From positions 1 to 55,462 of the forward strand of contig NZ_FTMD01000024.1 of the NCBI RefSeq assembly GCF_900156155.1: DNA of 55,462 nt, written 5' to 3'. The DNA comes from Aromatoleum tolulyticum (lineage in GTDB: Bacteria; Pseudomonadota; Gammaproteobacteria; Burkholderiales; Rhodocyclaceae). The position numbers were made by a program, and so were the translations under genes. The notes beneath the pieces were generated by a model. That model was not told the DNA's origin. It did not search any database and saw only the letters and a list, made by a program, of their open reading frames with translations. Shown here piece after piece: positions 6,567-15,380 of this stretch (position 1 is the first letter of the stretch; the number at the start of each line of letters is the position of its first letter).

Positions 6567-6716
6567 TCTGTTCGTTCTGCTCAGTCTGGAACCAGGGGGG
6601 GACCATGATGTGTGATGTCTTACGCAGCAAGATGCGCTCACCATGTTGCGGCCGTCCCTGATTTTCGTCCTATGGGGTAAGCGGTGAAGTCCGGTTGGCT
6701 TCACGCTAGGTGCGAC

Positions 6717-7295
6717 ATGACGAAGCAATTGTCCATGGCGATCGGTCTCCTGTTGGCAGGATCCGCGCTCGCGACCGAGATCTATCCGCGGGACGTCGCC
6801 GGGTACATCGAGCGCCGCGAAGTGTGTGAGCATTTTCGGGCAGAGCCTTGGCCCGAGGGGGGCTCCAGCGAAGAGCGGGAACGGCGAGATTTCATTGCCG
6901 CCCAGTTGCTTCATTACTGCAAGGGCGCGGATCAGGCTATTCGAGAGTTGAAGGCGAAATACAGGGACAACCGGGTGGTGATGGACCGGCTGGAGACTTA
7001 TGAGGCAGACATTGAGGGAAAGCAAGACTGTGCGGTTCAGGGCGAGGTCATTCAGTGGGTCGCCGATTACTGCATGCTGAAGATGCAGACGGATGATGAA
7101 ATAGCGGTTTCCGATTGCATTGAAGATAGCCGTCGAACGTCTTTTTCTACGGAATGTGCTGCAAAGATTTATTACAAACGGGTCATGTGCGCTCTATCCA
7201 CGGACGGCGAAGCATCTGCAATGGCGATCGAGAAGTGCCTCGCCGACCCTGCTTTCATGGGAAGGACGGTCAGGCAGCGCGGTGTCGGCGGCTAG
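6717..7295 (+). CDS. Hypothetical exported protein
   Basis: A 192-residue protein with a short signal peptide (KQLSMAIGLLLAGSALA then TEIYP, cleavage near residue 19-20), then a hydrophilic Cys-containing domain (Cys near EVCEHF, HYCKG, QDCAV, DYCMLK, DCIED, TECAAK, VMCAL, EKCLA). Eight cysteines in a secreted protein suggest disulfides in the periplasm. I do not recognise the family. The frame is open to 6684, but the ATG at 6717 gives the compact signal peptide. Confidence 0.6.
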   Translation: MTKQLSMAIGLLLAGSALATEIYPRDVAGYIERREVCEHFRAEPWPEGGSSEERERRDFIAAQLLHYCKGADQAIRELKAKYRDNRVVMDRLETYEADIEGKQDCAVQGEVIQWVADYCMLKMQTDDEIAVSDCIEDSRRTSFSTECAAKIYYKRVMCALSTDGEASAMAIEKCLADPAFMGRTVRQRGVGG

Positions 7296-7429
7296 TTTTC
7301 CTGCGCTTGACCGGGCTTCTGACCGTGAGCGTTGGGCGTCGCGGGTGGACCCGGCGTATCGAAGTTGCGGTATGGTGAAGTGTTGCCGATGGCATTCCGC
7401 GGTCGGCGGATCATCCTAAAGGAGTCGTC

Positions 7430-7828
7430 ATGGGACTTTTCAGCAGCATCCTAGCGAAGTTGGGGTTCGGCGATGACGCACCAACCCCCGCAGGTTCGGC
7501 CGCCCCGGCTTCGACAACCGCTGGAGCGCCGCCCGCGCCGTCAGCGTCCGCCACCCCTGCAGCGATCTCGCAGGTCGACGTCGTAGCAAAGCTTGAGGCA
7601 CTTTCGGCCGCGAATGCTCAGAAGCTCAACTGGAAGGTCTCGATCGTCGACCTCATGAAACTGCTTGGCCTGGACAGCAGCCTTGCCGCGCGGAAGGAAC
7701 TCGCCACCGAACTCGGCTGCCCGGCAGACAAGATGGCGGACTCCGCACAGATGAACGTCTGGCTCCACAAGACTGTCCTGCAGCGCTTGGCGGATAACGG
7801 CGGAAATATTCCGCGCGAGCTGCTGTAG
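7430..7828 (+). CDS. DUF3597 family protein
   Basis: A 132-residue protein matching the DUF3597 layout: MGLFSSILAKLGF at the N-terminus, an Ala/Pro/Thr-rich linker (about 18-45), then a C-terminal helical domain with VDVVAKLEALSAANAQKLNW, SIVDLMKLLGLDSSLAARKELA, and WLHKTVLQRLADNGG. Proteins of this family are small and cytoplasmic with no known function. The domain resembles LysM-adjacent helical modules only loosely. AAAGGAG lies just before the ATG. Confidence 0.85.
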   Translation: MGLFSSILAKLGFGDDAPTPAGSAAPASTTAGAPPAPSASATPAAISQVDVVAKLEALSAANAQKLNWKVSIVDLMKLLGLDSSLAARKELATELGCPADKMADSAQMNVWLHKTVLQRLADNGGNIPRELL

Positions 7829-8038
7829 CCAAATGTTCCCGTTTTGAGCGTTTGGCGATTGCCGCGTGATCACCGCGCAATACTGCGTAGTCCTTGTTCG
7901 ATAGGTGGGGTGTCCAAAGTCAGGTCGTCGGTACGCGCCAGATCTATCGGTCCTCGGCCTCACGCCGGCATCGTGAGCGTGAAGGAAAACGGGGCGACGA
8001 AGACGATCAAGGACAACGCCTGAGCCATCTGTCGCGAA

Positions 8039-8068
8039 GGGCGACCAGGGTGAGTTCCCTGGCCGCCC
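8039..8068 (+). terminator. Strong hairpin in the 7829-8202 gap
   Basis: GGGCGACCAGGG pairs with CCCTGGCCGCCC around TGAGTT, with one A/C mismatch, followed by CTTGGTTC. It could end transcription from the left. The 374-bp gap around it holds no gene I can support. An in-frame stretch ending in KENGATKTIKDNA and a TGA at 8021-8023, just before the hairpin, looks protein-like and may be the tail of a very small or broken gene. Confidence 0.5.
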
Positions 8069-8202
8069 CTTGGTTCAGCCGGCGCTCGTTTGCGGCAACG
8101 TGCCGGTCGCTCATTGGCGGGCAAGCGCATAATCGTGCTGAATGAATCCATGACCGCGCAGTCTGACCGCCCGAACTTGCATACTGAGCTAGCGAAGCCA
8201 GG

Positions 8203-8991
8203 ATGACACTTCACGCCAACGTCACATGCCCCGCCTGCACGAGCCAGGACTGCCGCAAGTCCGGTTGGCGATCGGACGTCGAAAGGCAGATGAATCCGGG
8301 TCTCCGTCCGTATCGTTGTCGCGTCTGTCACCACCGCTTTTGGGCGCCGCGCGCGTCGTCGGGCCGGCGCTTCGCGTTTTCCGCCGGCGCGCTGTCGCTG
8401 GTGGTCATCGCTATTGCGGTGTTTTTGGCGTTCGACGAACCGCGAGTGGGCGGAAACGCGGCACATGAGCCCGTTGCGGCGCCGGCGGCGATCGATCCCT
8501 ATACGCTGAGGGCGGCGGAGGAGGGTGATGCGGAGGCCCAAGTCCGCCTTGCGAAGCTGCTGCTGTTCGGCGGTGCGCAGGCCGGCGCGCAAGCCGCCGA
8601 AGCGGTGCGGTGGTTGCAGTCGGCGGCGGAGAAGGGCAATTCCGCGGCGATGGTGATGCTCGGGAAACTGTACCGTAGCGGCTTCGGTGTGCTGCAGGAC
8701 TATGGGCAGGCCGTGAAGTGGATCCGGACGGCAGCCGAAAGGGGGGATCCAGAGGGCATGCTCGAACTGGGTCGGCTGTACCGTGACGGCGTCGGTGCTC
8801 CGCGGGATCCGGTGCTTGCCTATGTGTGGTTCAATCGTGCGGCCGCGGCGCGGCAGATCGACGCGGTACGACATCGCGCGGACGTTGCACGCGGCCTGAC
8901 CGCGGACCAGTTGAAGGAAGCGCAGGCGCAGTCAGCGGCGCTCGAAGCCAGGCAACGCGACGCCAAACTGGCGAAGGACGGCAGAAAATGA
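8203..8991 (+). CDS. Zinc-ribbon, membrane-anchored Sel1-repeat protein
   Basis: A 262-residue protein in three parts. The N-terminal zinc ribbon has the pairs CPAC (about 9-12) and CRVC (about 43-46). A single membrane helix follows (about 62-84, AFSAGALSLVVIAIAVFLAF). The C-terminal part has Sel1/TPR-like repeats from about 105 (AAEEGDAEAQVRLAKLLLFG, AAEKGNSAAMVMLGKLYRSG, AAERGDPEGMLELGRLYRDG, AYVWFNRAAA). The repeats suggest a protein-interaction surface exposed in the periplasm, with the zinc ribbon in the cytoplasm. Its partner is unknown. The last 60 residues are charged and Ala/Gln-rich. It converges on the MocR-type gene, with 22 bp between them. Confidence 0.85.
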   Translation: MTLHANVTCPACTSQDCRKSGWRSDVERQMNPGLRPYRCRVCHHRFWAPRASSGRRFAFSAGALSLVVIAIAVFLAFDEPRVGGNAAHEPVAAPAAIDPYTLRAAEEGDAEAQVRLAKLLLFGGAQAGAQAAEAVRWLQSAAEKGNSAAMVMLGKLYRSGFGVLQDYGQAVKWIRTAAERGDPEGMLELGRLYRDGVGAPRDPVLAYVWFNRAAAARQIDAVRHRADVARGLTADQLKEAQAQSAALEARQRDAKLAKDGRK

Positions 8992-9013
8992 CGGCGCTTT
9001 GGCTCTGTGAAGG

Positions 9014-10504
9014 TCATGCAGCGGCGCAGTTGGCGACTTTGGCCTTTGGTTCGTCCGCCCTGCGATCCATGGCAGGCTGAGCCGCCGCAAACGCCCCGAG
9101 CCGCCGGATCGCGTCCTCGATGCGCGGCGACCAGGGGTTGCCGCAATTGAGGCGCAGGCAGTTGCGGAAGTGGCCACCGGGCGAGAAGAGTTCGCCGGGC
9201 ACGATCGCGATGCCGGCCTGCGCGGCTTCCTCGAACAGCGTCATGCCGTCGCCGCCGGCGGGCAGTTCGACCCATAGCACGAAGCCGCCCTGCGGCTGCG
9301 AGATGCGCGTTCCGGCGGGGAAGTAGCGCAGCACCGCTTCCGACATCTGCATGACCTGTTTCTGGAAGGCGCGGCGCAGGAAGCGCAGGTGGCGGTCGGA
9401 GGCCGTCGATTCGAGGTAGCGTGCGGCGACCGCCTGCGTCACCGGGTTCGTCGCGCCCGAGGTCAGCGTCTTCTGCAGCAGGACCTCGGCGTGATAGCGC
9501 CCGGCCGCGACGTAGCCGAGGCGCAGTGACGGGATCAGCGTCTTCGACAGCGACGAGCACATCATGACGTTGCCGGTGGTGTCGAAGGACTTGAGCGGCC
9601 ACGGGCGCTGCGGGCCGAAATACAGCTCGCCGAAGATGTCGTCCTCGATCACCGGAATGCCGCGTTCGGCAGTCAGTGCGGCGAGGCGGCGTTTTTCTTC
9701 GTCGGGCATCAGGCTGCACAGCGGGTTGTTGAAGTTGGTCACAAGCAGGCACGCGGCGATGCGCCGTTCGCGGCTCGCGATCTCCAGCGCATCCACCGAC
9801 AGGCCGAGCCGCGGGTGGGTCGGAATCTCCAGCGCCTTGAGGCCGAGCTGTTCGAGCAGCTGCAGCATCAGGTAATAGGACGGCGATTCGACCGCCACCG
9901 TATCGCCCGGCTTCGTCACCGCGCGCAGGCACAGCAGCAGGGCTTCGGTGCAGGAATTCGTGACGACGATCTCGTCGGCGGCGAGGGCCTGCCCCCAGGT
10001 CAGCGAATGTCGCACGAGCTGGCGCACGAGCTCGGGGTGATTGATCATCGCGTGGCTCGCGGCGTCGAGGAGATGCTTGGCGTGCCGCCCGATCTGCCCG
10101 TACAGCCGTTGCAGCGTCGCGATCGGCAGGAGTTCGGGGGCGGGCAGCGCGGCGCCGAGCGGGACCATGTCCGGGCGGTTGTTCAGCGTGACGACGCGCA
10201 TCATGCGGCTGCTGATGTCCACGGCGACGGGGCGTGTGCGGCGCGGGCGCGGCTGAGGTTCGAGCTGCGCGGCGTGGGTTGCCGTGGGCGCCCGCACGAA
10301 GAAGCCCGATTGCGGTCGCGCCTCGATCTGGCCGCGTTCCTCCAGTTGCCGCAGCGCCTGCACGACAGTCGAGATCGACAGCTTCTTCTCGCGCGCCATC
10401 GTGCGCACGGAGGGAAGCCGATCGCCCGGGCGCAGGATGCGCTCCGCGATCATGCCGCCCAGCTCGTCGGCGAGCACTTCATAGCGCAGCGCGCGTTGCT
10501 CCAT
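9014..10504 (-). CDS. MocR/PdxR-type GntR regulator with aminotransferase domain
   Basis: A 496-residue regulator. An N-terminal winged helix of the GntR type (ILRPGDRLPSVRTMAREKKL, SISTVVQALRQLEERGQIEA) is followed by a fold-type I aminotransferase domain containing the PLP lysine motif SSLSKTLIPSLRLGYV. Such proteins bind PLP or an aldimine as effector and control amino-acid or vitamin B6 genes. The start is placed at the Met in MEQRALRYEV (10504), since the 31 codons upstream show no family similarity. It is transcribed away from a DUF2917 gene, and the 208-bp gap contains an inverted pair of CCAGTACA half-sites, the probable operator. Confidence 0.9.
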   Translation of the reverse strand: MEQRALRYEVLADELGGMIAERILRPGDRLPSVRTMAREKKLSISTVVQALRQLEERGQIEARPQSGFFVRAPTATHAAQLEPQPRPRRTRPVAVDISSRMMRVVTLNNRPDMVPLGAALPAPELLPIATLQRLYGQIGRHAKHLLDAASHAMINHPELVRQLVRHSLTWGQALAADEIVVTNSCTEALLLCLRAVTKPGDTVAVESPSYYLMLQLLEQLGLKALEIPTHPRLGLSVDALEIASRERRIAACLLVTNFNNPLCSLMPDEEKRRLAALTAERGIPVIEDDIFGELYFGPQRPWPLKSFDTTGNVMMCSSLSKTLIPSLRLGYVAAGRYHAEVLLQKTLTSGATNPVTQAVAARYLESTASDRHLRFLRRAFQKQVMQMSEAVLRYFPAGTRISQPQGGFVLWVELPAGGDGMTLFEEAAQAGIAIVPGELFSPGGHFRNCLRLNCGNPWSPRIEDAIRRLGAFAAAQPAMDRRADEPKAKVANCAAA

Positions 10505-10588
10505 TTCCGTCCCGTCCCGGCAAACCGTCGCTTTGCATTGTCCCGCCGACCGACCGCGACCGAAAGGCACAGTTGCCTCCATTTCCGA

Positions 10589-10653
10589 CCAGTACACTTC
10601 AAAAAACTGCTGACTGTATCGATGTCAATTTCGTTTCCGTGTGTCTGTACTGG
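10589..10653. promoter_or_regulatory. Probable MocR operator (inverted CCAGTACA half-sites)
   Basis: CCAGTACA at 10589-10596 and its exact reverse complement TGTACTGG at 10646-10653 lie 49 bp apart in the gap between the divergent MocR-type and DUF2917 genes. MocR regulators commonly bind two spaced half-sites in such gaps, so both genes are likely controlled from here. Confidence 0.5.
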
Positions 10654-10712
10654 AGTGGTCGCGATTCCTAGACTGGCAGTGCGCGGTCAAAGACGACTTC
10701 AGGAGAGCGATC

Positions 10713-11039
10713 ATGCGGATGTTGAGGAGCAGCGGAACGATCCAACTGGACGAATGGAGTCCGCTCGCCTTGCGCGACGCCAGCGGGCTGCGCGTGGAAT
10801 GTACCCACGGCCGCATCTGGGTGACGGTGGAAGGGCAGGCCGGCGATTTCTTCCTCGACGCGGGCGACGTGATGCGCGTCGTCAGCAAGGGCTTGGTGCT
10901 GATCGAGGGGGTGCCGCGCGGCAACGTGCGCCTCGTTGCCGATGCGCCGTGGCCGATTCGCTGGGCGGGCCGCCTGCTGCGCCTTGTGTATCGTCCGCGT
11001 GCGCTGCGCGGTACGGGCGCCGCCGGGGCGGCGATCTGA
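10713..11039 (+). CDS. DUF2917 domain protein
   Basis: A 108-residue protein of the DUF2917 family: GRIWVTVEGQAGDFFLDAGD (about 34-53) and KGLVLIEG (about 60-67), with a basic C-terminus. The function is unknown. The fold is predicted to be a small beta barrel, cupin-like. CAGGAGAG lies before the ATG at 10713, which is why the longer frame starting at 10641 is rejected. It pairs head-to-head with the MocR-type gene, an arrangement I recall from other betaproteobacteria, which hints that MocR controls it. Confidence 0.85.
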   Translation: MRMLRSSGTIQLDEWSPLALRDASGLRVECTHGRIWVTVEGQAGDFFLDAGDVMRVVSKGLVLIEGVPRGNVRLVADAPWPIRWAGRLLRLVYRPRALRGTGAAGAAI

Positions 11040-11073
11040 CCGAGGGGGCGGACGCGGGCGTAGAATTTCCCGC

Positions 11074-11649
11074 ATGAAGCTGACCATCGAACCCCTCACG
11101 CCGGAACGCTGGTCCGATTTCGAGACCGTGTTCAATGCCAGGGGCTGTTCCGTCGCCCGCGGATGCTGGTGCATGTACTACCGCCTCAGCGGCGCGCGCG
11201 GTCCCGAAGTGGATGGCATAAAGAGGGCGCAGGCTTGGCATGCCCGCTTCAGGGCGGTGGTGGCCGAGGGGCCGCCGCCGGGCCTGATCGCGTACCGGGA
11301 CGGGGCGCCCGTCGGCTGGGTGTCGCTCGGCCCGCGCGAGGACTTCGCGCGGCTCGAGCGTTCGCCGGTGATGAAAGCCGTCGATGAGCAGCCCGTGTGG
11401 TCGATCGTGTGCTTCGTCGTGCCGTCGCAATACCGCGGCCAGGGCGTGGCGCACGCGCTGCTCGACGGCGCGATCGCCTACGCCACGCAGTGCGGCGCAC
11501 GCGTGCTGGAGGCCTATCCGGTGGATCAGCCGGGGCGCGCCCGCGACGATGCGATGTGGTTCGGCGCCAAGTCGATGTATGACGCCGCCGGCTTCGACGA
11601 AGTGGCCCGCCGCAAGCCGCACCGGCCCGTTGTCCGCCGCATCCTGTAA
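11074..11649 (+). CDS. GNAT family N-acetyltransferase
   Basis: A 191-residue GNAT acyltransferase. The acetyl-CoA loop motif A is seen as VPSQYRGQGVAHALLDGAI (about 115-133), followed by GARVLEAYPVD and the terminal MYDAAGFDEVARR typical of motif B. The N-terminal RGCWCMYYRL resembles the subgroup that carries a conserved Cys-Trp-Cys-Met segment. The substrate is unknown. It starts 34 bp after the DUF2917 gene and may share its promoter. Confidence 0.85.
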   Translation: MKLTIEPLTPERWSDFETVFNARGCSVARGCWCMYYRLSGARGPEVDGIKRAQAWHARFRAVVAEGPPPGLIAYRDGAPVGWVSLGPREDFARLERSPVMKAVDEQPVWSIVCFVVPSQYRGQGVAHALLDGAIAYATQCGARVLEAYPVDQPGRARDDAMWFGAKSMYDAAGFDEVARRKPHRPVVRRIL

Positions 11650-11650
11650 A

Positions 11651-11810
11651 GTACGTCTGCTCGAGGCGGGGGCGGATCCGACCCTGCGCACGCATCGACG
11701 ACTACGAGACGCCGCGCGAGATGGTCGAGCACGCGGGGCTCGTACAATTCGCCGAACGGCTCGCCGATCACGAGCGGCGGCGTCGGATCCCGAACCGTTC
11801 GCACGACTGA
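11651..11810 (+). pseudogene. Remnant of an ankyrin-repeat gene
   Basis: Two reading frames joined by a frameshift near 11690 give VRLLEAGADPTLR and then RIDDYETPREMVEHAGLV followed by QFAERLADHERRR, ending at TGA 11808-11810. LLEAGADP is the hallmark of an ankyrin repeat, and the second part looks like its continuation and C-terminal cap. Only the tail of the gene is left, inserted between the GNAT and LysR genes. It has no start and is broken, so it is not expressed as a functional protein. Confidence 0.65.
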
Positions 11811-11821
11811 CCGGACCCCGC

Positions 11822-12730
11822 ATGGACCGTTACACCGAAATCCGCAGCTTCGTCCTCGTCGCCGAAAAGGGCAGCTTTGCCGCCGCCGCGCTGGTCGAAG
11901 GCGTGACGCCGGTCGTCATGGGCCGGCGCCTCGACGGCCTCGAGAAGCGCCTCGGCGTGCGCCTGATGCACCGCTCGACGCGCGGCCTCACGCTGACCGA
12001 CCTGGGCGAGCAGTTCCTCGAGCAGTGCCGCTACCTGATCCACGAGTTCGACGAGGCCGAGACCAGCGTCAGCGCCGGGCGCGACACCGTGCGCGGCCAC
12101 CTCGTCGTGTCCGCCCCTGCGGCCTTTGGCCGCCGCCACGTTGCCGCGCACGCGCCGGCCTTCAAGGCGCGCTATCCCGAGCTCAAGCTGTCGTTCAACC
12201 TCACCGACAGCGTCGTCGACCTGGTGCGCGAGGGCTACGACATGGGCATCCGCATCGGCGAGGTCACCGATCCGAACTACGTCGCCCCCCGCCTCTTCCC
12301 CAACCGGCGTGTCGTCTGCGGCACGCCGGAATACTTTGCCCGCCATGGCGAGCCGCGTGTTCTGGAAGATCTGGCGCGCCACAATTGCCTCGCATTCAAC
12401 CTGCAGGGCGGGCAACAGCGCGGCTGGAGCTTCGTGCGCGATGGCAAGCTGGTCGCGGTGCGCGTCGATGGCGACCTCGACTGCAACGACGGCGAGCTCC
12501 TGTATAGCTGGGTCAGGCAGGGGCTCGGAATCGGCTGGCGTTCGACCTGGGAGATCCAGGCCGAGCTCAAGCGCGGCGAACTCGTGACCGTGCTCGACGA
12601 GTTCGCTGCGCCCACCTACGACATCCAGGCCGTGTATCCGCAGCAGCGCTACCTGCCGGCCAAGGTGCGGCACTTCATCGATTACCTGAAGGGCATCTAC
12701 AACACGCCCGGCTACTGGGAGCGCGGCTAG
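11822..12730 (+). CDS. LysR family transcriptional regulator
   Basis: A 302-residue LysR-type regulator. The N-terminal winged helix-turn-helix (MDRYTEIRSFVLVAEKGSFA, VMGRRLDGLEKRLGVRL, RSTRGLTLTDLG) is followed by a periplasmic-binding-protein-like effector domain (GHLVVSAPAAFGR, PELKLSFNLTD, GYDMGIRIG). It resembles the large subgroup related to CrgA/YafC. The start is the ATG at 11822, which gives the normal N-terminus; the frame is open far upstream only because of the high GC content. The target is unknown. The gene converges with gspB. Confidence 0.9.
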   Translation: MDRYTEIRSFVLVAEKGSFAAAALVEGVTPVVMGRRLDGLEKRLGVRLMHRSTRGLTLTDLGEQFLEQCRYLIHEFDEAETSVSAGRDTVRGHLVVSAPAAFGRRHVAAHAPAFKARYPELKLSFNLTDSVVDLVREGYDMGIRIGEVTDPNYVAPRLFPNRRVVCGTPEYFARHGEPRVLEDLARHNCLAFNLQGGQQRGWSFVRDGKLVAVRVDGDLDCNDGELLYSWVRQGLGIGWRSTWEIQAELKRGELVTVLDEFAAPTYDIQAVYPQQRYLPAKVRHFIDYLKGIYNTPGYWERG

Positions 12731-12748
12731 TCCGCACCCCTTCCGCGA

Positions 12749-13696
12749 CTACTGCTGGGCGCGGAAGCGGTAGCCCTGGAAGTCGAGCACCACGCCGTCC
12801 TTCTCGGCGCTGGTGAGCGTCACACCGGGCACGACTTCCTCGCCTTCCTGCACCAGCCGGTCGTTGATCACGACCATGCGCTTGCCCGAGTCCGGCGCCG
12901 CCGCGAAGCCGGAAATGTCGAGGCGTGGCAGGATGCCGCGTACCGCGGGCGGCAGTTCGTGGAGGCTCAGGATGCGTCCGTCCGATCGCTTGCGGATCGC
13001 TGCCGGTGCAGGTGCTGCAGGACTTGCGGTGGCGATGCGTGTGGCGGCGGGAGCGGGAGACGGTGAGGGGGGCGCAGACTCGGCCGACTTCCGCGAACCG
13101 GACTCGCTGCGGCGGACCGGCGTGCCCACTGCGGCCTGCGTTTGGATTTCGGATGCCTGCGGTTCGCGGCGTGTCGTCGAGACGGGGGCTGCGGTTTTCA
13201 TCGTTTCAGGGGCCGCAGCAGGTGGGCGCACAGGGGCGAGGGGGGCGAGTGCCGGTTGTGAGGCGGGTGCGGCAGCAGCAAGCGGAACCGGGGGCGGAGC
13301 AGGCTGCGGCGCCACCGCCAGTGGCGCTGCAGGTTCAGCGAGGGCGCTGGCGGCGGTGGACTGGCTCGGGCCCGCCGGCACCTCCTGTATCGCCTGCGGC
13401 GGAGGTGCCGGTTGCGGCATGGGTTGTGCCCACGTGGTCCGCTGCGGCGTTTCCGCAGCCTTTGCGACGGGCGCCGGCGCTGCCGGATGCGGTGCCGCTG
13501 CCTGCCACGGGCGCCACCAGCCCAGGATCGCCGCCGCGAGTGCGAGCGCGAAACCTGCTGCGAGATAGGGCGGGCGGGGCGTGGCCGCGTGACCCGTTGC
13601 GTTCGGCGTGGTCTCGGGAAGGGTGCTGAGGTCCGGCACCTTGCCGCGATGGCGGGCGTGCTCGGATTTCTGCAGGGCTTCGAGGATGTAGGACAT
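12749..13696 (-). CDS. gspB: General secretion pathway protein B (GspB/ExeB)
   Basis: A 315-residue bitopic inner-membrane protein. MSYILEALQKSEHARHRGKVP is the family N-terminus, then comes a membrane helix (about 44-62), a long Pro/Ala-rich periplasmic linker (about 66-240), and the GspB C-terminal domain (ILSLHELPPAVRGILPRLDI, MVVINDRLVQEGEEV, GVVLDFQGYRFR). In Aeromonas, ExeA and ExeB form a complex that helps the type II secretin cross peptidoglycan and assemble. It starts one base after the stop of the ExeA-like gene, so the two are co-translated. The rest of a type II system is not in the window. Confidence 0.88.
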   Translation of the reverse strand: MSYILEALQKSEHARHRGKVPDLSTLPETTPNATGHAATPRPPYLAAGFALALAAAILGWWRPWQAAAPHPAAPAPVAKAAETPQRTTWAQPMPQPAPPPQAIQEVPAGPSQSTAASALAEPAAPLAVAPQPAPPPVPLAAAAPASQPALAPLAPVRPPAAAPETMKTAAPVSTTRREPQASEIQTQAAVGTPVRRSESGSRKSAESAPPSPSPAPAATRIATASPAAPAPAAIRKRSDGRILSLHELPPAVRGILPRLDISGFAAAPDSGKRMVVINDRLVQEGEEVVPGVTLTSAEKDGVVLDFQGYRFRAQQ

Positions 13697-13697
13697 G

Positions 13698-15380
13698 CTA
13701 TGGGGCCTGCTTCGTCAGGACGGGCGTGCCGGGGTCGGCCAGGGTCGCGAGGCGCACGATGGTCATCGGGCCGACCACCCCGTCTTCGGGCAGCCCGGTG
13801 CTGCGCTGGAAGGCGCGCATGCGCTCCTCGATCCGGGCGGTGTAGGTGCCGGCCGGCGCTTCGGGCTCCGCGAGGCCCTCCCAGCGCCCGAGCTGGCGCA
13901 CCACCCACGCCACGTCGGCGCCGCGCATGCCGGTGCCGACGGTGCGGTGCCATCCGGACGGCATCCGCCACAGCAGCGTGTAGTGGCCGTGCCATTGCTG
14001 CCGCAGGCTGTCGAGCGCTACCTCGCGCGTGTCGCCGGCGAACGAGATGCGGGCGCGTTCGCCGTCGATCGCAAGCAGCGTCGCGAGGAAGTTCGGGCCG
14101 TCGGGCTGGCGCAGTTCGACGATGGCCGGCGCGTTCATTGCCCGCAGCTCGTCCAGCCCGCCGTCGCGCCGCAGGCAGCCGAAGTCGCGGTGCGCGGCGA
14201 GGCGGCAGGCGTCGTCGATGCCCACCAGCCGTGCGTCCAGCCCCCACAGCGCGAACAGGCTATGTACGGCCATGACCTCGTGCAGCCAGTGCTCCTCGGG
14301 CCTGGGCCAGACGATCGGCGCCGGGGGCGGTGCCGCTACCGTGGCGACAGGCGGCGCGCCCGCCGCGGAGCTGTCTGCGTCGTGTGCCTGGCGTTCCGGC
14401 GCGGGGGGCGCAGCAGGTTCCGTGGACGCCGTGGGGGCCGCTGCGACGGCTGTTGCCGTTCCGGTCGCGGGATCCGAAAAGCCGTAATGCCAGGCCGCGG
14501 CCGCGCCGCCAACGAGGGCGATGCCGAGCGCCGAGGCCAGCACGATCCGCCGTGCCACGAATGCTTGCGGCACGGAGCCCAGCACTTCGGCCGCCGCCTT
14601 GCCGAGCGTGCTGCGCCCGACGCTCGTCTTGCCTTCGACGTAGGCGCCGAGCAGCGCGCGGTCGCAGATCACGTTGATGAGCCGCGGCGTGCCGCCGCTC
14701 AGGCGGTAAAGGCGGTTGATCACCGCGTCCGGAAACAGCCGCTGCTGCCCACCGGCGACCGCCAGGCGGTGATTCACGTACGCGCCTACTTCCTGTCGCG
14801 ACAGCGGTTCCAGGTGGTAGCGCGCGACGATGCGTTGCGCCAGCTGCCGCAGTTCCGGCTGCGCGAGGCGTTCGCGCAGCTCCGGCTGGCCCAGCAGGAT
14901 GATCTGCAGCAGCTTGCGCTCGTGGGTCTCGAGGTTGGTGAGCAGGCGCAGCTGTTCCAGAACTTCGTTCGACAGGTTCTGCGCTTCGTCGACGATCAGC
15001 ACCGTCTTGCGTCCGCGCGCGTTGGCGTCGAGCAGATGGCGGTTGATGCGATCCACCAGCACCTTGATCGAGCGCTCGCCGGCCGCGACCGGCACATGCA
15101 GCTCGTCGCACAGCGTCGCGAGCAGTTCCACGGTGTCGAGCTTGGGGTTCAGGATGAAGGCGATGTCGCAGCCGTCCGGCACCTGTTCCAGCAGGCAGCG
15201 GCAGATCGTGGTCTTGCCGGTGCCGACTTCGCCCGTCAGGAGCACGAAGCCGCCATCGACGCGCAGCCCGTACAACAGGTGCGCGAGCGCTTCGCGATGA
15301 CGTTCACTCATGAAGAGGTAGCGCGGATCGGGCGCGATCGAGAAGGGCGCCGCGGAAAACCCGAAATACTCGTTGTACAT
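13698..15380 (-). CDS. exeA: ExeA/GspA-type AAA ATPase with peptidoglycan-binding domain
   Basis: A 560-residue protein. MYNEYFGFSAAPFSIAPDP is the family start. Walker A TGEVGTGKTT (about 49-58) and Walker B VLIVDEAQNL (about 126-135) define the AAA domain. A membrane helix lies near 276-296, and the C-terminal part carries a peptidoglycan-binding type 1 domain (RMRAFQRSTGLPEDGVVGP, about 520-538). ExeA uses ATP in the cytoplasm and binds peptidoglycan in the periplasm to place the secretin. The region between helix and PG-binding domain resembles the cysteine-peptidase-like (C39-like) segment of longer ExeA proteins. It forms an operon with gspB downstream. Confidence 0.9.
   Translation of the reverse strand: MYNEYFGFSAAPFSIAPDPRYLFMSERHREALAHLLYGLRVDGGFVLLTGEVGTGKTTICRCLLEQVPDGCDIAFILNPKLDTVELLATLCDELHVPVAAGERSIKVLVDRINRHLLDANARGRKTVLIVDEAQNLSNEVLEQLRLLTNLETHERKLLQIILLGQPELRERLAQPELRQLAQRIVARYHLEPLSRQEVGAYVNHRLAVAGGQQRLFPDAVINRLYRLSGGTPRLINVICDRALLGAYVEGKTSVGRSTLGKAAAEVLGSVPQAFVARRIVLASALGIALVGGAAAAWHYGFSDPATGTATAVAAAPTASTEPAAPPAPERQAHDADSSAAGAPPVATVAAPPPAPIVWPRPEEHWLHEVMAVHSLFALWGLDARLVGIDDACRLAAHRDFGCLRRDGGLDELRAMNAPAIVELRQPDGPNFLATLLAIDGERARISFAGDTREVALDSLRQQWHGHYTLLWRMPSGWHRTVGTGMRGADVAWVVRQLGRWEGLAEPEAPAGTYTARIEERMRAFQRSTGLPEDGVVGPMTIVRLATLADPGTPVLTKQAP

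Noticed and set aside
7894-8145. Small plus-strand frame in the 7829-8202 gap
   Set aside because: Arg/Ser-rich with no family; another frame ending at 8023 looks more protein-like but has no start, so neither is called.
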